Shown here: piece by piece, positions 16,944 through 24,664 of the stretch
How the letters are laid out: every line of letters starts with the position of its first letter
How positions within the stretch are numbered: position 1 is the stretch's first letter
Assembly: GCA_902600205.1 (NCBI GenBank)
Contig: CACKIN010000006.1
Location: forward strand, 1 to 49,033
From: an uncultured Pelagibacteraceae bacterium
GTDB taxonomy: Bacteria > Pseudomonadota > Alphaproteobacteria > Pelagibacterales > Pelagibacteraceae
DNA length: 49,033 nt
Direction: 5' to 3'
Program-made: the position numbers and the translations under genes
The notes under the pieces: generated by a model
The model's input: the letters and a program-made list of their open reading frames with translations, nothing else
The model's database searches: none
What the model was told of the DNA's origin: nothing

Positions 16944-18099
16944 TAATATTTTACCAAGTCAAAAAATCTTTAGCATAAAAGATGCGAGAGAACTATCACG
17001 TAAACGTCTTCCTAAACTAGTTTTTGATTTTATTGATGGTGCATCTGGAGATGAGAAACTTGCCGAAATCAACAGTATAGCTCTAGACCAAATTAGATTA
17101 GAGCCTAAAGTTTTAAGAAATGTTGAAAAAAGATCTCTTAAAAAAAAGGTATTAGGATACGAATTTAATTTTCCATTTGGTTTTGCTCCAATGGGAATGA
17201 CTAATTTGTCTTGGCCAGGAGCAGACTCTATGTTAGCCGCTGAAAGTGCAAGAAATAATATTCCAACCTGTGTTTCTATGGCTTCTACTACAACATTAGA
17301 AAAGATGTATGAACTCTCAGAAGGTCATTCTTGGATGCAGTTATATATTTTCCAAGATGAAAATTTTGTGATGGAGCTTTTGGAAAGAGCAAAAAATACT
17401 GGTTACGAGGTAGCAATTTTAACTGTAGATGTACCAGTTTTATCTAGAAGAACTAGAGATGATAAAAATGGTTTCTCTTATCCTTTTAAGATAGGTCCAA
17501 AACAATTTTTTGATTTTGCAACTCATCCGACTTGGTCTCTATCAACTTTGATGAGTGGAATTCCAAAGCCTATGAATTATGTAACATCAAAAAGTGGAGA
17601 TGGAATTTTTAAAAGAAAAGAAAGTAGAGGATCTACTGATTGGAATACACTTAAAAGAGTAAGGGATAAATGGAAAGGCAAACTTATTGTTAAAGGAGTA
17701 ATGTCTCCAGATGATGCAATAAAAATAAAAGAAGCTGGTGCGGATGCTATTCAAGTTTCAAATCATGGAGGTAGGCAATTAGACAGTGCCACAGCAGCAA
17801 TAAATATGCTTCCATTGATTAGAAAATCAGTTGGAAATAATTTTCCTTTAATCTTTGATAGTGGAATAAGAAGTGGAAGCGATATAGTAAGAGCGCTAGC
17901 ATTTGGTGCAGATTATGCAATGATTGGAAGACCCGTTATGTATGCAATGGGAGCTGATGGAAAAAAAGGATTAAGAAGAATAGTTGAGATTATAAAAGAG
18001 GAAGTTAGCACAACACTAGGGTTAGTTGGATTAAATGATATTAATGAAGTAACATCTGAGATAGTAATAGAGAATACTATTAATAAGGTAAAATACTAA
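16936..18099 (+). CDS. FMN-dependent 2-hydroxyacid oxidase/dehydrogenase (LldD/MdlB family)
   Basis: A 387-residue TIM-barrel flavoenzyme that oxidises an (S)-2-hydroxyacid to the 2-oxoacid. The active-site motif 'SNHGGRQLD' lies at 275-283 with catalytic His277; 'FGFAPMGM' near 93, 'WMQLYIFQD' near 135, 'TVDVPVLSRRTRD' near 163 and 'FDSGIRSGSDIVRALAFGAD' near the end complete the family pattern. Candidates include lactate, glycolate or mandelate-type substrates. It abuts the ThDP enzyme gene (stop and next ATG are contiguous), the same enzyme pairing as mandelate dehydrogenase plus benzoylformate decarboxylase, so its product is likely passed to that enzyme. Confidence 0.88.
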   Translation: MSDNILPSQKIFSIKDARELSRKRLPKLVFDFIDGASGDEKLAEINSIALDQIRLEPKVLRNVEKRSLKKKVLGYEFNFPFGFAPMGMTNLSWPGADSMLAAESARNNIPTCVSMASTTTLEKMYELSEGHSWMQLYIFQDENFVMELLERAKNTGYEVAILTVDVPVLSRRTRDDKNGFSYPFKIGPKQFFDFATHPTWSLSTLMSGIPKPMNYVTSKSGDGIFKRKESRGSTDWNTLKRVRDKWKGKLIVKGVMSPDDAIKIKEAGADAIQVSNHGGRQLDSATAAINMLPLIRKSVGNNFPLIFDSGIRSGSDIVRALAFGADYAMIGRPVMYAMGADGKKGLRRIVEIIKEEVSTTLGLVGLNDINEVTSEIVIENTINKVKY

Positions 18100-19842
18100 A
18101 TGAATGAGAATAAAATTAGAGGTGGAGCATTATTAGCTAGAGCTTTAAAAGATAAGGGAATTAGTAAAGTTTTTACTCTTGCAGGAGGTTTTTGTAATCC
18201 AGCAATTGAAGGATTTGCTGAGTGTCAAATTGAAGTGATAAATACACCTCATGAACAAATTGCAGGACATTTAGCAGATGGCAATACAAGAATAACTCGT
18301 AAACCATCAGTATGCTTAGTTGGACCAGAAGGATTTACTAACGCAGTCCCCTCTATGATGGAGGCTTGGGGTGAGAGAAGTCCTGTTATTTATATTACAG
18401 GTTCTAGCAGTCTTAAAAGACAAGGTTCAGGTGGTTTTAAAGAAATAGATGATGTTTCAATTGCTGCCCCTTTGACTAAATACAGTGCAAGCATTACCGA
18501 TGGAACTAGAATAAGAGAATTTGTCGACAAAGCATATCACATTGCAACCAATGGTTATCCAGGTGCAGTACATCTTAGTCTGCCAGTAGATATTATGTTT
18601 TCATCTTTTGCAGAAGAAGTAGGATTAGAAGAAAGACCATTTTCTCACAAGGCTAAACCTTTAGCTAAAGCTTGGCCAGATCCAAATTCTCTATCAGAAG
18701 TTTTAGAACTTGCTTGTAATGCTAAAAAACCAATTATAATAGGTGGCCATGGAGTTTGGTGGTCTCATTCAGAAAAAAATCTTGAAGCAGCTGGTAATAA
18801 TTTAAATATACCAATTTTTAATGTCCCATATCATCAAAAATTATTAGGTGAGGAAGCAAATGCTTATATGGGTTTGGCGGATATACACCAATATCCTCCC
18901 TCGGAATATGCACTACAAAATTCAGATTTAGTACTTGTAGTTGGGGCGCGTTTAGACAATCAAATGAATTTTGGAAATCCACCTTTTATACCTAAATCAT
19001 CAAAGTTAGTTTGTATAAATGGTTCTCATGAGGAAGTAGAACTTAATAGAGCAGCTGATTTTTGTTTATTAAGTGATCCTGGTGTTTTTCTAGATACATT
19101 ATCTAATTTAAAGAAAAATAATAAGTGGACTTTAGACACAACTTGGTTCGAAGAAAACAAAAAAAAGAAAAAAGAATGGGTAGAGAAATCCTTGAAAGAC
19201 TTAGAGATAGAGGCTGAGGCATCAAAAAAAAATGGAGGGAAAATCCATCCTCTACAACTTTCATTAGATGTCCAAGAAGCAATGGGTGAAAATGACTGGC
19301 TTGTTATAGATGGAGGAAATACACACTTCTGGTCAGAAATTGCAATTAATATTGCAGGTGCAAAAGGTAAAAAATTAAAAGGTATCTTGCACCCTGGAAC
19401 ATTTAGCATGTTAGGTGTTGGTGTATCGTTTGCTTTATCTGCTAAAAATCATAATCCAGATTCAAATGTTGTTCTTATAAGTGGAGATGGTGCGTTTTTA
19501 TCAGGAGGTATGTCTATTGAAAGTGTATTTTATGAAAAAAAACCTATTACTGTTGTAATTGATAACAATGGTGGATTGGCCTCAATTGGACAACAACAAG
19601 AAAGATTATTTAAAAGTGGAAAAAGCGTTGCAACTGATTTTAGAGACATCCCATTTCATAAGATTTTTGAGGGTTTTGGAGGGTATGGAGAATTAGTTAA
19701 TAAAAGAGAAGAGTTAGCACCGGCACTTAAAAGGGCAATGGAAAGTGGAAAACCTGCATGTGTAAATGTTAAAGCAAAGCCAGTATTAAGCCCAATAGTC
19801 TCTGCAGTTGCAAGCAAAAGAGAAAAGTCATCAATAGAATAA
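18100..19842 (+). CDS. Thiamine-diphosphate-dependent decarboxylase/lyase (acetolactate synthase-like)
   Basis: A 580-residue ThDP enzyme of the POX/AHAS superfamily. The cofactor-activating Glu52 is kept in 'PHEQIAGHLADGNTR', and the ThDP/Mg motif is GDG at 462-464 with NN at 489-490. The Pyr, central and PP domains occur in the usual order. It is not a clear biosynthetic IlvB: no small-subunit gene is adjacent, and it sits directly after a 2-hydroxyacid oxidase. A 2-oxoacid decarboxylase (benzoylformate decarboxylase-like) or a carboligase/2-hydroxyacyl-CoA lyase role is more consistent with context. An aldehyde product could go to one of the two aldehyde dehydrogenases in this window. The specific reaction is inference. 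Confidence 0.82.
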   Translation: MNENKIRGGALLARALKDKGISKVFTLAGGFCNPAIEGFAECQIEVINTPHEQIAGHLADGNTRITRKPSVCLVGPEGFTNAVPSMMEAWGERSPVIYITGSSSLKRQGSGGFKEIDDVSIAAPLTKYSASITDGTRIREFVDKAYHIATNGYPGAVHLSLPVDIMFSSFAEEVGLEERPFSHKAKPLAKAWPDPNSLSEVLELACNAKKPIIIGGHGVWWSHSEKNLEAAGNNLNIPIFNVPYHQKLLGEEANAYMGLADIHQYPPSEYALQNSDLVLVVGARLDNQMNFGNPPFIPKSSKLVCINGSHEEVELNRAADFCLLSDPGVFLDTLSNLKKNNKWTLDTTWFEENKKKKKEWVEKSLKDLEIEAEASKKNGGKIHPLQLSLDVQEAMGENDWLVIDGGNTHFWSEIAINIAGAKGKKLKGILHPGTFSMLGVGVSFALSAKNHNPDSNVVLISGDGAFLSGGMSIESVFYEKKPITVVIDNNGGLASIGQQQERLFKSGKSVATDFRDIPFHKIFEGFGGYGELVNKREELAPALKRAMESGKPACVNVKAKPVLSPIVSAVASKREKSSIE

Positions 19843-19843
19843 A

Positions 19844-20179
19844 ATGGCAATATTTTCATCACACTTATTAGATGCTACTAATGGATCTCATGCTGGGAAT
19901 ATTGATGTAATAATTTATCAAATAAAAAAAAATGGAGATAAAGAAATTTTCTGTGAAAGTAAATCTGATGATGGTGGTAGAATACATAAAGAATTTGATC
20001 TAAGTGATGATGATACCAAGTGCGAATATGAAATGATTTGCAAAACTGGGGATTATTTTTCTGAGAAAAGAATTATTTCTGAAATAAATATTAAATTTAA
20101 AATGGAAGATAATAATAAAAAATATCATATACCCATAATAATTTCTAAAAATAGCTACACTGTGTGGTGGTCAAAATAG
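19844..20179 (+). CDS. Transthyretin-like / 5-hydroxyisourate hydrolase-fold protein with altered C-terminus
   Basis: A 111-residue protein of the transthyretin-like (TLP) fold. Three HIU-hydrolase active-site positions seem kept: His7 in 'SSHLLDATNG', Arg46 in 'DDGGRI' and His95 in 'KYHIPIIIS'. The family's C-terminal YRGS tetrapeptide is replaced by 'VWWSK', and the body is strongly acidic. No uricase, OHCU decarboxylase, allantoinase or other purine gene is visible, so genuine hydroxyisourate hydrolysis is doubtful. It is packed 1 base after the ThDP enzyme gene and 1 base before the DmdA-like gene, implying a role in the same pathway, perhaps hydrolysis or binding of a related cyclic or amide compound. 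Confidence 0.7.
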   Translation: MAIFSSHLLDATNGSHAGNIDVIIYQIKKNGDKEIFCESKSDDGGRIHKEFDLSDDDTKCEYEMICKTGDYFSEKRIISEINIKFKMEDNNKKYHIPIIISKNSYTVWWSK

Positions 20180-20180
20180 A

Positions 20181-21347
20181 ATGAGTGGTGAAAATTTAAT
20201 ACATCAAAAAAATATTAAATTAAATATGTCAAGACGTATAAGGCGTACTCCATTTACTAAAAAGGTTGAAGAATGTGGCGTGTCAGATTTTACCGTTGTA
20301 AACCACATGTTATTACCAAAAGGATTTAAAAACTCAGTTGAGGAAGATTACTGGCATTTAAGAAAGGAAGTTCAAGTCTGGGACGTATCTTGCCAAAGAC
20401 AAGTACAAATTTCAGGTCCTGATGCAACAAAACTTGTACAAAAAATGACGCCTCGCTCAATAAAAAAAATGGAAACTGGAAAATGTTTTTATATTCCAAT
20501 AATAGATGAGACCGCAGGAATGATTAATGATCCTGTTTTACTTAAACTAGACGATGATATGTTTTGGATTTCAATAGCTGACTCAGATATTCTTCTATGG
20601 GCAAAAGGTATTGCATTAGGTTCTGGATATAATGTTGAAATAGTAGAGCCAGATGTTTATCCATTGGCTATTCAAGGCCCAAAATCCGAAGACCTTTTGG
20701 TTTCAATATTTGGTAAAGACATAAAAAAATTAAAATTTTTCAATTTTAAAGTTTTTGACTTTTTGGGTACAAAACAAATAATCGCAAGGTCAGGTTATAG
20801 CAAGCAAGATGGTTTTGAAATTTATTTCAAAGGATTTGAAACTCATTTTAATGAAATTGAACTTGGTGAAAAGCTTTGGGATATTGTTTGGGATCATGGT
20901 CAAAAATTTAATATATCTCCAGGATGTCCAAACCTCATTGATAGAATTGAGGCAGGACTTATGTCCTATGGCAATGATTTCACTAGAGAAAATAATCCAC
21001 TAGAATGCAATCTCGAGAAATATTGTAAACAAGAAGATGATCATGATTTTATTGGAAAACATGCTTTGAGAAAGATCCAATCTGAAGGAATTAAACAACA
21101 GATGAGAGGAATAATTTTTGATGGTGAACCCTGCAAACCAACAGGAGTTCCTTTGCCGGTATACTCAAAAAACAATAAAAAGATTGGGCAAATTGCTTCT
21201 GGTATTTATTCCCCAAGAATTAAGAAAAATATAGGTTTATCAATGATAAATAGAGATTTTTGGGATTTGGGGAATGAAGTATTTATAAATACTTTTAATG
21301 GAAAAAACAGAAAAGGCATAATAACTTCTTTACCATTTCCTGATTAA
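20181..21347 (+). CDS. dmdA: DmdA-like dimethylsulfoniopropionate demethylase
   Basis: A 388-residue GcvT-fold enzyme. The opening 'SRRIRRTPFTKKVEECGVSDFTVVNHMLLPKGF' (split near residues 17-49), 'KMTPRSIKKMETGKC', 'DSDILLWAKG' and 'SPGCPNLIDRIEAGLMSYGNDFTRENNPLECNL' (near 250-282) match what I recall of SAR11 DmdA, which transfers a methyl from DMSP to tetrahydrofolate to give methylmercaptopropionate. A related demethylase for another sulfonium or betaine substrate is the main alternative. The start at 20181 is coupled to the preceding stop; an internal ATG at 20226 would start right at the conserved SRRIRR and may be the real one. No dmdB, dmdC or dmdD gene is nearby, but a thiolase follows by 15 bases. 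Confidence 0.72.
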   Translation: MSGENLIHQKNIKLNMSRRIRRTPFTKKVEECGVSDFTVVNHMLLPKGFKNSVEEDYWHLRKEVQVWDVSCQRQVQISGPDATKLVQKMTPRSIKKMETGKCFYIPIIDETAGMINDPVLLKLDDDMFWISIADSDILLWAKGIALGSGYNVEIVEPDVYPLAIQGPKSEDLLVSIFGKDIKKLKFFNFKVFDFLGTKQIIARSGYSKQDGFEIYFKGFETHFNEIELGEKLWDIVWDHGQKFNISPGCPNLIDRIEAGLMSYGNDFTRENNPLECNLEKYCKQEDDHDFIGKHALRKIQSEGIKQQMRGIIFDGEPCKPTGVPLPVYSKNNKKIGQIASGIYSPRIKKNIGLSMINRDFWDLGNEVFINTFNGKNRKGIITSLPFPD

Positions 21348-21362
21348 TCTTATATTTAAATT

Positions 21363-22487
21363 ATGTTTAAACCAGTTATAGCAGGATTTTCAAGATCACC
21401 TTTTACTATGGCTAGAAAAGGTGCCTTAATAGACTCAAAACCAGTTAATCTATTAGCAGAGGTAATTAAAGATTTAGTATCAAAATCAAATGTTAAAAAA
21501 GATGACATTGAGGATATCGTAGTTGGTTGTGCATTTCAAACAGGAGAACAAAGTTTTAATATTGGAAAGTTGACTACTTTTTTAAGTGGTATGAATGTAA
21601 AAACCTCAGGCATGACAGTAGATAGATGGTGTGGTTCGTCAATGGAGGCTATTCATATTGCAGCAGGTAAAATTTCTTTGGGTGCTGGAAAGGTATTTGT
21701 CTGTGGAGGGGTTGAAAGCATGACAAGAGTAAATACTGGTTTTGAACCAATCCCCTACCCTGAAAGTAAGACAGATAATCCACATGTTTATTTTTCAATG
21801 GGAACAACTGCAGAAAATGTTGCTAAAAAATATAACATTTCAAGAAATGAACAACAGGAGTTTGCTATATCAAGCCATCAAAAAGCACATGAAGCACAAA
21901 CCAAAGGGAATTTTAAGAATGAAATCGTATCAATTGGTGATTGTGATACTGATGGAAACATAAGACCGAATAGTACAATGGAAAAATTAGATGGATTAAA
22001 ACTTGCATTTGATGAAAATGGAACAGTTACAGCAGCAACTTCATCACCTTTAACAGATGGTGCGGCGGCAACTTTAATTTGTGAGGAAAATTATGCAAGA
22101 GAAAATAATTTAAATATTTTAGGAAGAATAGTATCTACTGCTGTTGAAGGTTGTGACCCTGATTTTATGGGTCTAGGTCCAATTGGTGCATCAAAAAAAG
22201 CTTTAAAGAGAGCTAACTTGTCAGCTGATCAAATTGATATTGTTGAATTGAACGAAGCTTTTGCTTCTCAATCATTAGCGTGCATTAAAGATTTAGGTAT
22301 AGATAAAAATAAAGTTAATTTAGATGGTGGAGCTCTTGCTCTTGGTCATCCACTTGGTGCAACAGGTGCAAGAATCACTGGTAAAGCAGCTGATTTATTA
22401 AAACGAGAAAATAAAAAATATGCTCTTTCTACTCAGTGTATAGGTTTAGGAATGGGAATTGCGACAGTAATTGAGAGTGTCAATTAA
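21363..22487 (+). CDS. Thiolase-family acetyl-CoA acyltransferase
   Basis: A 374-residue type II thiolase. The acyl-accepting Cys90 lies in 'VDRWCGSSMEAIH', 'NEAFASQSLA' holds the conserved Asn-Glu segment, His329 is in 'ALALGHPLGATGAR', and the second catalytic Cys359 is in 'STQCIGLGMG'. It should cleave 3-oxoacyl-CoA with CoA, or run in the condensing direction. It is slightly shorter than the usual 390 residues. It is the last gene of the plus-strand operon and meets the ABC permease gene tail to tail with a 1-base gap. It could be the missing thiolase for the FadN-type fusion, which has none beside it. Confidence 0.88.
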   Translation: MFKPVIAGFSRSPFTMARKGALIDSKPVNLLAEVIKDLVSKSNVKKDDIEDIVVGCAFQTGEQSFNIGKLTTFLSGMNVKTSGMTVDRWCGSSMEAIHIAAGKISLGAGKVFVCGGVESMTRVNTGFEPIPYPESKTDNPHVYFSMGTTAENVAKKYNISRNEQQEFAISSHQKAHEAQTKGNFKNEIVSIGDCDTDGNIRPNSTMEKLDGLKLAFDENGTVTAATSSPLTDGAAATLICEENYARENNLNILGRIVSTAVEGCDPDFMGLGPIGASKKALKRANLSADQIDIVELNEAFASQSLACIKDLGIDKNKVNLDGGALALGHPLGATGARITGKAADLLKRENKKYALSTQCIGLGMGIATVIESVN

Positions 22488-22488
22488 A

Positions 22489-23343
22489 CTATCTATTAAT
22501 TCCTCTTAGTCTCTCAGATCTTCTTCTTAAAAGTTCAGCAGTTAATAAAATGAATACTGATAATAAAATCAAACAGGTTGCAACAGCTAATATAGTCGGA
22601 CTTAACTGTTCTCTAAGCCCAGTCCACATTTGAATTGGAATTGTAGTATTATCTAAGCCAGCTAAGAATAATACAACTACGACTTCATCAAAAGAAGTTA
22701 CAAAAGCAAAAAGACCGCCAGATATAACCCCAGGTAATATCAAAGGTAAAGTAATTTTCATAAATGTATTGTATGGACTACTTCCAAGACTTGAGGCAGC
22801 ACGTGTAATACTATGATCAAAACCTGAAAGTGTTGCAGTAACAGTTATTACCACAAACGGGGTTCCAAGAATAATATGTGCCAATATAATACCCAAATGA
22901 GTGGCTGCCAAACCTACCTTTGCCATGAAAAAGAAAATCGCTACCCCAGAAATAATTAGCGGAACTATCATTGGTGAAATTAAAATTGCCATTATCAAAC
23001 CTTTGTAAGGCATATGTCTACTGCTTAAGCCTAATGCAGCAAGAGTACCTAAAATAATTGATCCCAATGTAGCAAAAATTGCAATTATAAAACTATTTCT
23101 TGCAGCCAAACCCCATGGATTTTTTGTTCCATAAATCATGTCTTTATACCATCTTAAAGAGAATGCATCAGGATCTAACCTTTTCATTCCATCAGAAAAA
23201 ACCAAGAACTCCTCAGCATTAAAAGACAACGGAAAAATTACAAATAAAGGAGCTATCAAAAAGAAAAAGACACAACCACATATTAATAAATAAAAATAGT
23301 GCCAAATTCTATAATGCGGTTCTGTATACTTTGGTAATGCCAT
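22489..23343 (-). CDS. potC: Polyamine-type ABC permease, PotC family
   Basis: A 284-residue inner-membrane permease with about six membrane segments and a BPD_transp_1 domain. The ATPase-contact loop 'ITRAASSLGSSPYNTFMKITLPLILPGVISGG' is near residues 177-208, and 'SFDEVVVVLFLAG' just after it is typical of PotC/PotI-type permeases. It is the last gene of the minus-strand transport operon, 2 bases after the PotB-like gene. The substrate class (polyamine, or another cationic or zwitterionic solute) follows from the family and not from any direct evidence here. Confidence 0.88.
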   Translation of the reverse strand: MALPKYTEPHYRIWHYFYLLICGCVFFFLIAPLFVIFPLSFNAEEFLVFSDGMKRLDPDAFSLRWYKDMIYGTKNPWGLAARNSFIIAIFATLGSIILGTLAALGLSSRHMPYKGLIMAILISPMIVPLIISGVAIFFFMAKVGLAATHLGIILAHIILGTPFVVITVTATLSGFDHSITRAASSLGSSPYNTFMKITLPLILPGVISGGLFAFVTSFDEVVVVLFLAGLDNTTIPIQMWTGLREQLSPTILAVATCLILLSVFILLTAELLRRRSERLRGINR

Positions 23344-23345
23344 AA

Positions 23346-24599
23346 TTAACCTAATTTGATGTTATCAACTCCTACAAGTTTATTATAGATCCAATAAATT
23401 ACTAACACGCCTGTTAAAAGCATCAGACCCATTGCAGATGCAAAACTCCAATCTAAAGTACTTTTCATATGATATGCTATTTGATTACTAATAAGTGTTC
23501 CAGATGCACCTCCAACAAGTGCTGGTGTAATATAATAGCCAATTGCTAATATAAACACTAATAGACAACCTGCACCTATTCCTGGAATTGTTAGTGGAAA
23601 ATAAACTTTAAAAAATGCAACCGCTGGAGTTGCGCCTAAAGACTTACCAGCTCTCATAAGACTTGGAGAGATCGTTTTCATAACACTGTACAAAGGTAAA
23701 ACCATAAAAGGTAAAAGTATTTGAGTCATTGCTACGTAAGTTCCAGTTTTATTGTACATCATCTCAGGTCTGTTATCGTCCGCAACAAGACCTGTCCAAA
23801 CAAAGAAATCATTCACAATCCCTTGTTGCTGTAACAAAATCATCCAACTGGCGGTTCTTACAAGTAAAGAAGTCCAGAAAGGAAGAAGAACACAAATCAT
23901 TAGTAAATTACTATATTTCATTGGCAAAGTTGCCAGTAAATGTGCAATTGGGTAAGCCATCAAAAAACAAAATAAAGTAACAAAAAAAGCTACCTCCACT
24001 GTTCTTATCCATAATATTCTATGAATTCTTCTATCCTCAGAAACCTGAACAATTTTTCCATCTTCATTAGAATACATGTCTACACCTTTAAGGTATTTTG
24101 AATATGTATAAGATGGAGCTCTTCTTTTAATTGCTCTCCAATATTCAACATTTCTCCATCTTTTATGAACTTTCATAATTTGTTCTTTATAATTTCCTTC
24201 CTCAAATTTTTTTTGTTTTCTTGCTAGTTTTTTTAAAACACTCTTAAATCCATTTTTTTCATAGTTTAATTGTGTCTGCAATTTTCCTGCTGTTTTGTTT
24301 TTAACTAGAATTTTATAATCTAAGTAAAATGCCTCAAAAACTTCTTCTGGAGGTAATTCTTTTCCATCCCAATTTTCCATTGCTTTATAGGTTTTGGGAA
24401 GCATATTTGTAACCATCTTATCATCTATGCTTCTAGAGAACATGTCTCCAATTGGAATCATATATGTAATAATTAAAAATAATAATAATGGTGCAACTAG
24501 TAAAAAAGCTTTAATTTTATTTTTCTTTTCTGCCTGTTTTAGACTTTCCTCTAAGGGAATTCCATCTGTCGTTAAAATTTTTTCTGTTTCTGAGCTCAT
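23346..24599 (-). CDS. potB: Polyamine-type ABC permease, PotB family, with large extracytoplasmic insertion
   Basis: A 417-residue permease, against about 280-310 for typical PotB. After the first membrane segment (about 31-50) there is a charged, lysine-rich stretch of about 147 residues (51-197) before the remaining segments begin near 198. The BPD_transp_1 core is intact, including 'AGKSLGATPAVAFFKVYFPLTIPGIGAG'. The insertion should face the periplasm and might touch the binding protein. The start ATG at 24599-24597 directly follows a terminator hairpin and seven T residues, with no ribosome site; no other ATG, GTG or TTG occurs before the first membrane segment. It is followed 2 bases later by the PotC-like gene. 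Confidence 0.85.
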   Translation of the reverse strand: MSSETEKILTTDGIPLEESLKQAEKKNKIKAFLLVAPLLLFLIITYMIPIGDMFSRSIDDKMVTNMLPKTYKAMENWDGKELPPEEVFEAFYLDYKILVKNKTAGKLQTQLNYEKNGFKSVLKKLARKQKKFEEGNYKEQIMKVHKRWRNVEYWRAIKRRAPSYTYSKYLKGVDMYSNEDGKIVQVSEDRRIHRILWIRTVEVAFFVTLFCFLMAYPIAHLLATLPMKYSNLLMICVLLPFWTSLLVRTASWMILLQQQGIVNDFFVWTGLVADDNRPEMMYNKTGTYVAMTQILLPFMVLPLYSVMKTISPSLMRAGKSLGATPAVAFFKVYFPLTIPGIGAGCLLVFILAIGYYITPALVGGASGTLISNQIAYHMKSTLDWSFASAMGLMLLTGVLVIYWIYNKLVGVDNIKLG

Positions 24600-24629
24600 A
24601 AAAAAAGGGCGGTCAAAGTGACCGCCCTT
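24600..24629 (-). terminator. Intrinsic terminator ending exactly at the permease start codon
   Basis: A perfect 11-bp stem (arms AAGGGCGGTCA at 24605-24615 and its complement at 24619-24629, 3-base loop) in otherwise AT-rich DNA. On the minus strand it is followed by seven T residues (24606-24600) and then immediately by the ATG of the PotB-like gene. It lies 35 bases after the binding-protein stop. By form it is a strong rho-independent terminator; by position it must also affect translation of the permease. Confidence 0.88.
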
Positions 24630-24664
24630 ACTATAATATAAAATTAAAGTGTTTAAAACTTTAA

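Noticed and set aside
19026..19409. Long minus-strand open frame inside the ThDP enzyme gene
   Set aside because: Low-complexity Phe/Ser-rich translation typical of an antisense shadow.
18100..19842. Biosynthetic acetolactate synthase IlvB or glyoxylate carboligase
   Set aside because: No small-subunit gene is adjacent and the context is an FMN hydroxyacid oxidase; the conserved Glu52 argues against glyoxylate carboligase, which has Val there.
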